The notes beneath the pieces were generated by a model. That model saw nothing but the letters and a program-made list of their open reading frames with translations. It did no database searches and had not been told where the DNA came from. DNA of 58,765 nt from RGIG1927 sp045546275. GTDB lineage: Bacteria; Bacillota; Clostridia; UMGS1883. Location of the stretch: assembly GCA_045546275.1 (NCBI GenBank), contig JAZQCM010000032.1, positions 1 through 58,765 of the forward strand, in the 5' to 3' direction. The position numbers were made by a program, and so were the translations under genes. Shown here in pieces: positions 14,009 to 21,825 of the stretch; the first letter of the stretch is position 1, and each line of letters begins with the position of its first letter.

Positions 14009-16189
14009 ATGGAAAATGAAATCCGTGCCCAGCGTATAACCGAAACTCTGGAAGAAAACTATATGCCCTATGCAATGAGCGTTATTGTTTCTCGTGCCAT
14101 TCCCGAAATTGACGGCTTTAAGCCATCCCACAGAAAGCTTTTGTACACCATGTACGACATGGGACTTCTTAAAAACGGCAGAACAAAAAGCGCCAACGTG
14201 GTAGGTCAGACCATGCGTCTTAACCCTCACGGTGACATGGCTATTTACGAAACAATGGTCCGCCTTACTGAAGGACACGAGGCACTTTTGCACCCCTTTG
14301 TTGACTCAAAGGGTAACTTTGGCAAGCAGTACAGCCGTGACATGGCGTTTGCTGCTTCACGTTATACCGAGGTAAAGCTTTCGCCTATTGCAGCTGAGGT
14401 TTTCCGTGATATTGACAAAAACACCGTTGATTTTGTGGACAACTACGATGCCACAAAGAAAGAGCCTGCTCTTTTACCCTCGGCATTTCCCAACATTCTT
14501 GTAAACCCAAACCAGGGTATTGCTGTAGGTATGGCGTCTAATATTGCATCCTTTAACTTACGAGAAATTTGTCTTGCAGCAAAGGCAATGATGAAGGACG
14601 AAAAGGCAAACCTTTCCGAATATATTACAGGGCCCGACTTTTCAACCGGTGCGTTTTTAATCCGTGATGACGACACCTTTAACCAGATTTATGAAACAGG
14701 CAGAGGCAGTGTGAGGCTTCGTGCAAAGTATTCCTACGACAAAAAGAATAACCTTATTGAAGTAACGGAAATTCCTTACACAGCGTCTACCGAAGCTATA
14801 ATTGACAAGATTGCAGAGCTTGTGAAGGCAGGCAAGCTTCGTGAAATTAACGACGTGAGAGACGAAACAGACAAAATGGGGCTTAAGCTTGCCATTGAGT
14901 TAAAGCGAAGCACCGACCCCGAAAAGCTTATGAATAAGCTTTTCAGGTCAACCCCCTTGGAGGAAACCTTCAGCTGTAACTTTAACGTGCTTATTGACGG
15001 CGAGCCTATGGTTTTAGGTGTAAGGGGAATTTTAAAGCATTGGATAAACTTCCGCATTGAATGCACCAGAAGACGAGTTATTTTTGATGCCGAAAAGAAG
15101 GAAGCAAGGCTTCATCTTTTGTTGGGTCTTGAAAAAATACTTCTTGACATTGACAAGGCAATTGCAATTGTCCGCAACACTCCCGACGATTCACTGGTTG
15201 TTCCCAACCTTATGGAAGGCTTTAATATTGACCGTATTCAGGCTGAATATGTGGCTGAAATAAAGCTTCGTAATTTAAACCGTGACTACATTATAAAGCG
15301 TATTGATGAAATTGATATGCTTAAAAAGGATATTGCAAATCTTCGTGAAATCAGCGAAAGCACACGTAAGATAAAGAAGATTATTTCCGACGAGCTTACT
15401 GAAATTGAAAAGAAGTACGGCAAGGACAGAAAAACAATCCTTATTGAAAACGTTGAAAGCGAAGTTGAAGACGTTAAGGAGGATATTCCCGACTACAATG
15501 TTAAGCTGTTCATGACAAAGGAAAACTATTTCAAGAAGATTACTCTTGTTTCCTTGCGTGCAGGTGGTGAGCACAAGTTCAAGGAGGGCGATGAAATGCT
15601 TCTTGAATGGGATGCTTCCAACAAAATGGATGTGGTGTTCTTCTCCGACATGCAGAATGCATATAAAATGCGTCTTTACGATATTAAAGACACAAAGGCA
15701 AGTGCTATGGGCGATTATCTGCCTAACCTTTTGAGCATGGAAAACGGCGAAAAGGTTGTGTACTCTGTGCCCACAGCCACTTACGAAGGCTTCATGCTCT
15801 TTGCCTTTACAAATGGTAAGGTTGCAAAAATTGACATGAAGAGCTATGCCACAAAGACAAACCGCAAGCGCCTTACAGGAGCATTTTCCGACAAAGCACC
15901 CCTGGCGGCAGCCTTGTACATTAAAGAGGATATCCCTGTTGCAGCATTTTCCGACAACGGCAAGTGCGTTGTGTTCGACACAAAGGATGTTCTTACAAAG
16001 TCTTCAAGAAGCTCACAGGGTATTCAGATAATGACTCTAAGAAAAAAAGCATCCTTAGTGTCTATTGCTCCTGCATCAACAGTTTTGTCTGACCCCAAGG
16101 GCTATAAGGCACGCTCACTTCCCTCTGCAGGCTATTATTTAAAGGACGAGGATTCGGGGAAAAAGCAATTAACATTATTTAACGAATAG
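14009..16189 (+). CDS. parC: Type IIA DNA topoisomerase subunit A (ParC/GyrA-like)
   Basis: 726 residues. The DNA-breaking subunit: winged-helix region with the active tyrosine in AASRYTEVKLSP (about residue 115), tower and coiled coil (about 350-480), and a degenerate beta-pinwheel C-terminal domain (about 500-700). The GyrA-box QRRGGKG is absent, which favours topoisomerase IV or an auxiliary relative over true gyrase. It is shorter than GyrA (about 800+). No B subunit is in the window, although it would usually be adjacent. The start at 14009 is the first ATG in frame behind AAGGGATTT, a weak RBS; a GTG at 13982 is possible. The leader carries a small CACCG/CGGTG hairpin at 13955-13969. 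Confidence 0.87.
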   Translation: MENEIRAQRITETLEENYMPYAMSVIVSRAIPEIDGFKPSHRKLLYTMYDMGLLKNGRTKSANVVGQTMRLNPHGDMAIYETMVRLTEGHEALLHPFVDSKGNFGKQYSRDMAFAASRYTEVKLSPIAAEVFRDIDKNTVDFVDNYDATKKEPALLPSAFPNILVNPNQGIAVGMASNIASFNLREICLAAKAMMKDEKANLSEYITGPDFSTGAFLIRDDDTFNQIYETGRGSVRLRAKYSYDKKNNLIEVTEIPYTASTEAIIDKIAELVKAGKLREINDVRDETDKMGLKLAIELKRSTDPEKLMNKLFRSTPLEETFSCNFNVLIDGEPMVLGVRGILKHWINFRIECTRRRVIFDAEKKEARLHLLLGLEKILLDIDKAIAIVRNTPDDSLVVPNLMEGFNIDRIQAEYVAEIKLRNLNRDYIIKRIDEIDMLKKDIANLREISESTRKIKKIISDELTEIEKKYGKDRKTILIENVESEVEDVKEDIPDYNVKLFMTKENYFKKITLVSLRAGGEHKFKEGDEMLLEWDASNKMDVVFFSDMQNAYKMRLYDIKDTKASAMGDYLPNLLSMENGEKVVYSVPTATYEGFMLFAFTNGKVAKIDMKSYATKTNRKRLTGAFSDKAPLAAALYIKEDIPVAAFSDNGKCVVFDTKDVLTKSSRSSQGIQIMTLRKKASLVSIAPASTVLSDPKGYKARSLPSAGYYLKDEDSGKKQLTLFNE

Positions 16190-16202
16190 AGGGATGAAAA
16201 CT

Positions 16203-17225
16203 ATGCTTTATTTTAAAAACGATTATTCCGAGGGTGCGCACCCAAAGGTTTTGGAGCACCTTATAAATACCAATATGGAAAAGCTTGACGGCTACGGCGA
16301 GGACAAGTATTCTACTATTGCAAAGGAAAAAATTAAAAAGGCTTGTAATTGCCCCGATGCTGAGGTTTTCTTCATATCGGGCGGCACACAGACAAACCAG
16401 GCTGTGATTGCAACCATGCTCAGCCGCTACGAGGGCGTGTTGTCTGCCACAACAGGTCACGTTGCGGCACACGAGGCAGGTGCAATTGAATACACAGGTC
16501 ATAAAGTTTTAACCCTTCCCTCCTACGAGGGCAAAATTAAAGCCTGTGACATTGAAAACTGGATTGATGTGTTTTACGCCGACGAAAGCCATGAGCACAT
16601 GGTTTTCCCGGGGATGGTTTATGTGTCGCACCCCACTGAGTATGGCACTTTGTACACAAAGGACGAGCTTACAAAAATAAGTCAAGTGTGCAGAAAAAAT
16701 AACATTCCGCTTTTTATGGACGGTGCACGCTTAGGCTACGGATTGGTAAGTGAAACCGATGTGACTCTTTCTGATATTGCTTCTCTTTGCGACGTTTTTT
16801 ACATAGGCGGCACAAAGTGCGGTGCCCTTTGCGGTGAAGCGGTTGTATTCACCCACAAAAATGCACCAAAGCACTTTTCTACTCTTACAAAGCAGCATGG
16901 TGCAATGCTTGCTAAGGGAAGACTTTTGGGCGTTCAGTTCGATGCACTTTTCACCGATGATTTGTATCTTACAATTTCAAAGAATGCCATTGAAAAAGCG
17001 GCAAAATTGAAAGCGGTTTTCAAAGAAAAGGGCTATGAGTTTTTTATTAACTCTCCCACAAACCAGATTTTTATTGTGCTTGAAAATGAGCAGATGAAGA
17101 AAATTAAAGAAAATGTTTGTATCAGCTACTGGGAAAAATACGATGATAATCACACGGTTGTACGCTTTGCCACAAGCTGGGCAACAACAGACGAGGACTT
17201 GGAAAAGTTAATAGAATTATTGTAA
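16203..17225 (+). CDS. Threonine aldolase / beta-eliminating lyase-family PLP enzyme
   Basis: 340 residues. Low-specificity threonine aldolases split threonine or allo-threonine to glycine and acetaldehyde. Features: KNDYSEGAHPKVL at the start, FISGGTQTNQ binding PLP, DGARLGYGL, and the PLP lysine in YIGGTKCGA (about residue 205). Length fits the family. The ATG at 16203 is preferred to 16194 because GAGGG sits 8 bp upstream of it. It follows the topoisomerase stop by 13 bp and is probably co-transcribed. The family also contains related lyases, so the exact substrate is likely but not certain. Confidence 0.85.
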   Translation: MLYFKNDYSEGAHPKVLEHLINTNMEKLDGYGEDKYSTIAKEKIKKACNCPDAEVFFISGGTQTNQAVIATMLSRYEGVLSATTGHVAAHEAGAIEYTGHKVLTLPSYEGKIKACDIENWIDVFYADESHEHMVFPGMVYVSHPTEYGTLYTKDELTKISQVCRKNNIPLFMDGARLGYGLVSETDVTLSDIASLCDVFYIGGTKCGALCGEAVVFTHKNAPKHFSTLTKQHGAMLAKGRLLGVQFDALFTDDLYLTISKNAIEKAAKLKAVFKEKGYEFFINSPTNQIFIVLENEQMKKIKENVCISYWEKYDDNHTVVRFATSWATTDEDLEKLIELL

Positions 17226-17238
17226 AAAATTTTATGAC

Positions 17239-17270
17239 AAAACGAGATGAACATTTTCATCTCGTTTTAT
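17239..17270 (+). terminator. Terminator after the aldolase gene
   Basis: AAAACGAGATGAA 17239-17251 and TTCATCTCGTTTT 17256-17268, a 13-bp perfect stem with a 4-nt loop. Confidence 0.85.
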
Positions 17271-17370
17271 TGTGCAAACGAATACCACGACATAGCATTG
17301 TGGTTTTGAAAAGGCTATTGCCGATGAATAAAAACTATTTTTTCATATTTTGCAGAGTGCGAAGGCTATG

Positions 17371-17423
17371 TCCTTTTGGGCGCCAAAAGGACGAAAAGCG
17401 TGGGGGATTCCGATTTCCCCCAC
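17371..17423. repeat. Two tandem GC-rich hairpins, repeat-like
   Basis: TCCTTTTGG/CCAAAAGGA (17371-17379/17383-17391, loop GCG) followed by GTGGGGGA/TCCCCCAC (17400-17407/17416-17423). The sequence resembles dispersed intergenic palindromes of clostridial genomes; other copies would be needed to prove it. Confidence 0.5.
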
Positions 17424-17493
17424 ATCCCTTAAAACGGCCTCGCAGGGGCGGAGATTGTAAAATGTTAGTTAATGTATAGTTTATGGGTTTTGT

Positions 17494-17628
17494 TTTTTCA
17501 TGTTTTGTCCCTTTTATGTCACCGCATATCAATGGTCGCACTCAGCGACCTGATATGCTGAAATTGCTCGCAAGATAAGGGGGTTGATACTCGCAATTTC
17601 TGTCAGTCAGGAACAAAACATTCAAAAA
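17494..17628. repeat. 135-bp nested palindromic element (MITE-like or ncRNA)
   Basis: The outer arms ATGTTTTGTCC (from 17500) and GGAACAAAACAT (17610-17621) pair with one wobble. Two hairpins sit inside: GCATATCA-(AT)-GGTCGC 17524-17539 with GCGACC-TGATATGC 17545-17558, and GAAATTGC 17560-17567 with GCAATTTC 17593-17600. The whole can fold as a three-way structure in either strand. Confidence 0.55.
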
Positions 17629-17657
17629 CGCAACTAAGATACTATGAAGTTAGTTTA

Positions 17658-17885
17658 CTATTTAACGCATTTTTTACAGGGGCTGTAATACTTTTTTATA
17701 TCTCCATAGTATACAATTTTTGCTCTGTTACCTGCGCAATCACTGCTAAAATGGTATCGCTCCCCTTTTGGCGATATAAATACCACACGACCTTTATTTG
17801 TATCATCAATTATCTTTTCCTGCTTGGGCACACATCCGGTTACTATAATTATTGCACACACTAAAACTATCAGAACTCTTTTCAT
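17658..17885 (-). CDS. Small lipoprotein with a His/Cys metal-site-like domain
   Basis: 75 residues. MKRVLIVLVCAIIIVTGC is a lipoprotein signal with Cys at residue 18. The exported part carries VFISPKGERYHFSSDCAG and ends YYSPCKKCVK: the pattern YHxxxxCxG followed by PCxxC is widespread in small Firmicutes proteins and resembles a zinc-ribbon or Ada-like metal site. No function is established. RBS GGAGGGAG. It is divergent from the HTH gene next door, with about 100 bp between their start codons. Confidence 0.8.
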   Translation of the reverse strand: MKRVLIVLVCAIIIVTGCVPKQEKIIDDTNKGRVVFISPKGERYHFSSDCAGNRAKIVYYGDIKKYYSPCKKCVK

Positions 17886-17987
17886 TTTGCTCCCTCCGTC
17901 ACATCATTTACCTTGTATAGGGTAATCCTAAAAATGGGAAATGTCAATAGGATAAACCTTTGTTAGAATAATCGTGGAGGGATAACC

Positions 17988-18233
17988 ATGAATGATTTTA
18001 ACAGTATAATGAATATAAAGGAATATGGCAGGATAAGGATAAAATTATCCGAGGTCATGGATTTAAAAGGTATTACACGAAATAAAATGCGTACCCTTAC
18101 AGGAGTGAAATACGAAGTAATAGACCGATATTACAAAGCAGAAAATGTAGAACGTATTGACTTGGATTTTTTTGCAAAAGCTTGCTTTGTGCTAAAATGT
18201 TCACTTTCAGATTTATTGGAATATGAAAACTAA
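17988..18233 (+). CDS. XRE/Cro-C1 family HTH regulator
   Basis: 81 residues, almost entirely one helix-turn-helix domain: RIKLSEVMDLKGITRNKMRTLTG, then recognition-helix region VKYEVIDRYYKAENVERID, then LKCSLSDLLEYEN, the usual Cro/C1-type (HTH_26-like) ending. RBS GGAGGG. With no ligand domain it probably acts as a simple repressor of its own divergent promoter region and possibly of the adjacent lipoprotein. It ends directly at a terminator. Confidence 0.88.
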   Translation: MNDFNSIMNIKEYGRIRIKLSEVMDLKGITRNKMRTLTGVKYEVIDRYYKAENVERIDLDFFAKACFVLKCSLSDLLEYEN

Positions 18234-18235
18234 TT

Positions 18236-18274
18236 AAAAAGTGTACAGCGGAAAGTTAACCGCTGTACACTTTT
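18236..18274. terminator. Bidirectional terminator between the HTH gene and the sugar-nucleotide fusion gene
   Basis: GTGTACAGCGG 18241-18251 and CCGCTGTACAC 18260-18270 with A and T runs on both sides; convergent genes share it. Confidence 0.85.
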
Positions 18275-20651
18275 ATTTTCCTTTTAGTTTTTTAATGCAA
18301 AAGTCGCACAATTCTCTTGCAGTTTCCATGCTGTAGCCTTCCCCCGACACGGTGCAAAAGCTTTTGTATTTATCGGGCACAATGAGCACCCACCCCTTGT
18401 CAAATGTGATTTTAACACCCTCGGAGTTATTTTTGTCAACGCCCTCAATGGCTTTTACGCTTTCAAGAGCGTCCTCCAGCTTTCCATTTTCAATTTCTAT
18501 TCTGTCACGGACCATGTTCACCTTTGGGAGTGCATCAATTATTCCGTCAAGGCTTTTCTTTTCAGAATGTATAAAGTCCATCAGCTTTATAATTGCCCCC
18601 ACTGCATCAAATTTTAAAACAAACTGCTCCTCGTGAGAAGGCTCTCCATCGGCAAGATATTGCATCATTAAGCTATCGTCCTCGGTGGCTCTTTCCACCC
18701 TGCAGTTTTCTTTTTTTGCAATTTCTTCAATCACATGGCTTCCTCCCAGGCTTGCAACAACTGTGGAGTTCGGATGTTTTTTCATAACAAGGTAAGCTGC
18801 AATAACCTCGTAAAGCTCTTTTTCAATAATTCCGTGGATTGGTGTTACAAGGGTTAATTTTTCGCATTTACTGTCAGTTATAAAGCCTATGTCAAAATGG
18901 CCCTCGGAAACTGCTTTTTCAAAAAGTAGTGCCTCCTTTTCCGTTTTCACACGTGGTGAAAAAACGCTTATGCTGCAACCTAAGTCCGCCATTGCGGAGG
19001 TAATCAATCGTCTGCCCCAGGTTGCACTGCAGCTTAAAAGTACCTTGTAGCCCATGGTTTTTGGCATTGTTTGCCTCAAAAGGTTTTTAAGGTAATAAAG
19101 CTTGTATTCAAATACATATTCGCATTCCTTCACATTTTTCGATTCTGGGAAGAAGGCTTCGTCGTTTAAAAAGAGCTCCTCCATTTTTTCCTTGTTAACA
19201 TCATCTATATCCGTCCCGTCCTGCCATATGATGCATATTTCGGCACAATCCTCCCCTTCTTCTTCGGTTACATTAATTACCACTGAACAACAAAGGTTGT
19301 AAAAATGGGTTGCGCGGCGTGTTATTGCAAGGGGCTGTTCACCAAAGTCGCTCACAGAACATCCACTTGCCAAGAGCGCCGAGGTTAAGCTGTCACGGAG
19401 CATAAGTGCACAGGCAGAGCCGTCGGTACTTATGCCAACGCTTCCCATGTCGGTCATTTTGCCAATGCACAAGCCTATTTTTACAAGGACAGAGGGCGTT
19501 ATGTCTAAATTCACAATACCCTTGATTTTACCCTCTTCAAAAAGGTGGGTTCTTTTTTTCTGTCCCCACATAATGTTTTCGCTCACTGTTAAGTTATCGT
19601 CAATTGTTTTTTCGGGCCATATTTTAACAAAGGAGCAAATTTTGCAACCGCTTCCAACAGTGCAGTTTTTGCCGATTGTCGCCTGTTCAAAAACACTGCT
19701 GTTTTTACCGATTTTCACATTGGTGTCTAAAATGCAACCACGTAGTGCGGAATTTTTTCCCACGTAACAGTTTTTATTCAATATGCACCGCTTTATGCTT
19801 GCTCCCTCGGAAACAATGCTGTTTTCATGCACAATACTGTATTTTCCGACAGTTGCCCCTTTTTTTATGTGGGCGCCCTTGCCGACAAAGCAGGGCGACT
19901 CCAAAAGTGCCCCTTTGTCAACTGTTGCACCCCGGGAAACAAAAATTCCGTTGTCACTTTCTTTTTTGTTTTGGTCAAGCTGTAAAAAACAGGCTCTCAT
20001 GTAGGAGGCAAAATCTGTTATGCACTCGCCCATATCCTTTTCGGACAAGGCGTATATGCTTTTGCCTGCTCTTATGAGTGCAGGAAGCACACTTTCCCTT
20101 AAGTCAATGGCGGTGTTTTCGGGCATGTATTTTAAAAGGTTTTTTTCCACAACATAAATTCCTGTGCCCGACTTGTCCTCGGAAAAGCTGTTCCACATTC
20201 TTTTTTCCAAAAGCTTTGTAATTCTGCCGTCTTTATTTAGTTTAAAGCTTCCCTGTGCCCCCTTTTGCAAAAGCACGGTTAAAAAGGCTTTGTTGGCAAG
20301 ATGGGAATTAAAAAGCTGTTTTAAATTCACTTTTGTGTACACAGGCTTTGAAAAATAGACAAATCTTTCTTCCAAAAGACTTTGGTTTTCCTTTAAAGCG
20401 CTGTCGGTGCCGTCACCTTGGGCAAATGTTATGTCCATGTTTTCAAATTGCATTTTTGAAATAAATTCACGAACCTTTTCGCCCATATAGCCAACCAATA
20501 TAATAACCTTTGTAACTCCGTTATTCTTTAAATGAATAAGGTTTTCTTCCACCAGAGTTTTTTCGGTTATCTTAAGTAATGCTGTTGCCTTTTCACAGGT
20601 TAAGGGTCTCAGCTTTGTTGCTTCACCTGCCAGATTAATTACCGCCTGCAT
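18273..20651 (-). CDS. Nucleotidyltransferase-hexapeptide-phosphomannomutase fusion with degenerate active sites
   Basis: 792 residues. Domain order: NTP-transferase fold (1-230), left-handed beta-helix hexapeptide repeats (about 240-360), phosphohexomutase fold (about 375-792). The fusion type is known in Clostridia as a putative mannose-1-phosphate guanylyltransferase/phosphomannomutase. Here each catalytic motif is altered. The GGxGTRLxPLT loop reads NLAGEATKLRPLT and the following PK is lost. The mutase phosphoserine region reads VVINVTEEEGED, and the metal loop DxDxDR reads ITDSKCEKL. Normal substrate-binding landmarks remain (STDGSACALMLRDSL, GEPSHEEQF). It is therefore likely a non-catalytic or repurposed, perhaps regulatory, protein. 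RBS AAAGGTG. It shares a transcript with DUF4363 and DUF421. Confidence 0.82.
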   Translation of the reverse strand: MQAVINLAGEATKLRPLTCEKATALLKITEKTLVEENLIHLKNNGVTKVIILVGYMGEKVREFISKMQFENMDITFAQGDGTDSALKENQSLLEERFVYFSKPVYTKVNLKQLFNSHLANKAFLTVLLQKGAQGSFKLNKDGRITKLLEKRMWNSFSEDKSGTGIYVVEKNLLKYMPENTAIDLRESVLPALIRAGKSIYALSEKDMGECITDFASYMRACFLQLDQNKKESDNGIFVSRGATVDKGALLESPCFVGKGAHIKKGATVGKYSIVHENSIVSEGASIKRCILNKNCYVGKNSALRGCILDTNVKIGKNSSVFEQATIGKNCTVGSGCKICSFVKIWPEKTIDDNLTVSENIMWGQKKRTHLFEEGKIKGIVNLDITPSVLVKIGLCIGKMTDMGSVGISTDGSACALMLRDSLTSALLASGCSVSDFGEQPLAITRRATHFYNLCCSVVINVTEEEGEDCAEICIIWQDGTDIDDVNKEKMEELFLNDEAFFPESKNVKECEYVFEYKLYYLKNLLRQTMPKTMGYKVLLSCSATWGRRLITSAMADLGCSISVFSPRVKTEKEALLFEKAVSEGHFDIGFITDSKCEKLTLVTPIHGIIEKELYEVIAAYLVMKKHPNSTVVASLGGSHVIEEIAKKENCRVERATEDDSLMMQYLADGEPSHEEQFVLKFDAVGAIIKLMDFIHSEKKSLDGIIDALPKVNMVRDRIEIENGKLEDALESVKAIEGVDKNNSEGVKITFDKGWVLIVPDKYKSFCTVSGEGYSMETARELCDFCIKKLKGK

Positions 20652-20663
20652 ACAATCACCTTT

Positions 20664-21038
20664 CTAAAAGACTGTTGTAATATCAACCTTTGATTTTTCG
20701 GACATATCCTTTATATGCCATTTGATTTCTTCCACAATACTTTTCGCCGAATTAAAATCACCTATTGCAAGGCTTCTTTCAAGGCGGATTGTAAGAAGGT
20801 TTATTTCGTCAGCATCCTCATGTGTCATCAGTGCATCAAACTTCTTTTCGGCTTTTTCCCACGCTTTAAAAAATGTTGTTTTTTTCTTCTCAACATCCGT
20901 TTTCTTGTCTATCGCCCCGGTTATTTCTTCTGTCAAAAGGCGAAGCTGACTGCAGGTAGTGTCGATAATTCTTCTTTCAAATGACCACATGAGAATAATT
21001 ACTAAAAGAATGCACAAAGCCACTATGGTTCTTTTCAT
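20664..21038 (-). CDS. DUF4363 family membrane-anchored protein
   Basis: 124 residues. One N-terminal membrane helix (IVALCILLVIILMW, about 4-18) and an extracytoplasmic helical domain with WEKAEKKFDALMTHEDADEI and ERSLAIGDFNSAKSIVEEI, the DUF4363 pattern. The gene sits 5 bp behind the DUF421 gene, an arrangement common in clostridia and linked in the family with spore-forming lineages; the molecular role is unknown. RBS AAAAGGTG. Confidence 0.82.
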   Translation of the reverse strand: MKRTIVALCILLVIILMWSFERRIIDTTCSQLRLLTEEITGAIDKKTDVEKKKTTFFKAWEKAEKKFDALMTHEDADEINLLTIRLERSLAIGDFNSAKSIVEEIKWHIKDMSEKSKVDITTVF

Positions 21039-21043
21039 TTAAT

Positions 21044-21670
21044 TCACCTTTTCTGCATATATACAATTTCGGAGTTTATTCCGCTTAAATACATAACATC
21101 CTTTATTGAGCCTATTTTTTTCTTGTGCATTTCCTGTTTTATTTTGTCCATATTAAGTCCCGACTTTTCAAGCTCTCTTTTTCGCACTTTTCCATTGACA
21201 ACAACAATATAGGGGGTGTGGTTTCCGTTTTCCTTCGGGATTACACTCACCTGACCATTGGTTTCAATAATAACCTCTTCCACATCGAAAAGCCCTGTGT
21301 AGCCCTTTATGCGTATCTGCTCTTCAATATCCTCAACACTGACTCTCAGCTTTTCCATCTCCTGCCACATAAGCTTTCCGCCTTTAACCACATAGCAGCT
21401 CCTGCCCACAAGCACACGCCTTATGAAGGGACTTTTTAAAATTAAAAAGGCAAACATGGTTTCAAGCACAACTAAGGTGAAAATTGGTATTATCCCGTCC
21501 CATATGGGAGTGGACTTTGTTTGCATGGGCACACTTGCCAGGTCGGAAATCATAATTGCCACAACCATTTCCGTTGGGTTCATTTCACCGATTGTTCTTT
21601 TGCCCATAATTCTCATGGCAGAAATTACCAGAGTGTATAAAATTATTGTTCGTATGAATGACAGCCCCAT
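21044..21670 (-). CDS. DUF421 family membrane protein (YetF-like)
   Basis: 208 residues. Three N-terminal membrane helices (about 5-22, 38-52, 58-80) with the signature MRIMGKRTIGEMNPTEMVVAIMISDLAS, then a cytoplasmic alpha/beta domain (about 85-180) with VVKGGKLMWQEMEKLRVS and IRIKGYTGLFDVEEVIIETNG. Bacillus relatives are spore or envelope proteins of unclear function. First gene of the transcript DUF421-DUF4363-fusion gene. The RBS is weak (GTGAG); a well-spaced sigma-A promoter was not found, so a sporulation sigma factor is possible. Confidence 0.86.
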   Translation of the reverse strand: MGLSFIRTIILYTLVISAMRIMGKRTIGEMNPTEMVVAIMISDLASVPMQTKSTPIWDGIIPIFTLVVLETMFAFLILKSPFIRRVLVGRSCYVVKGGKLMWQEMEKLRVSVEDIEEQIRIKGYTGLFDVEEVIIETNGQVSVIPKENGNHTPYIVVVNGKVRKRELEKSGLNMDKIKQEMHKKKIGSIKDVMYLSGINSEIVYMQKR

Positions 21671-21751
21671 AACAACTCACATAGCCTTTCTGTCTTTACA
21701 AATATTTTGACCACAGACAAAAAAAATATTCTTTGTAAAGATGGCTTTATA

Positions 21752-21781
21752 TTGACAATTTGTGCGTTTTCAGGTTATAAT
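21752..21781 (+). promoter_or_regulatory. Promoter of the murA-walJ-rlmH operon
   Basis: TTGACA (21752-21757), 18 bp, TATAAT (21776-21781). Confidence 0.85.
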
Positions 21782-21825
21782 ATATGTTGTATATATGCGT
21801 ATATGAAAGTGGTGTTTTTATATAA

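Larger units (their letters stand above)
17271..17657. other. 387-bp non-coding, palindrome-rich interval
   Basis: No credible gene on either strand: the open frames here have no RBS and consist of translated repeats. The interval holds a pair of GC-rich hairpins (17371-17423), a GC-rich stretch to about 17455 and a 135-bp nested palindrome (17494-17628). The composition of 17360-17455 differs from its surroundings. Confidence 0.7.

Noticed and set aside
17234..17541. Open frames on both strands in the palindrome-rich interval
   Set aside because: They have no RBS, run through hairpin repeats and encode low-complexity Pro/Arg/Gly-rich strings typical of spurious calls.
18273..20651. Calling the fusion protein an active mannose-1-phosphate guanylyltransferase/phosphomannomutase
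   Set aside because: The nucleotide loop, phosphoserine segment and metal loop all lack the required residues.
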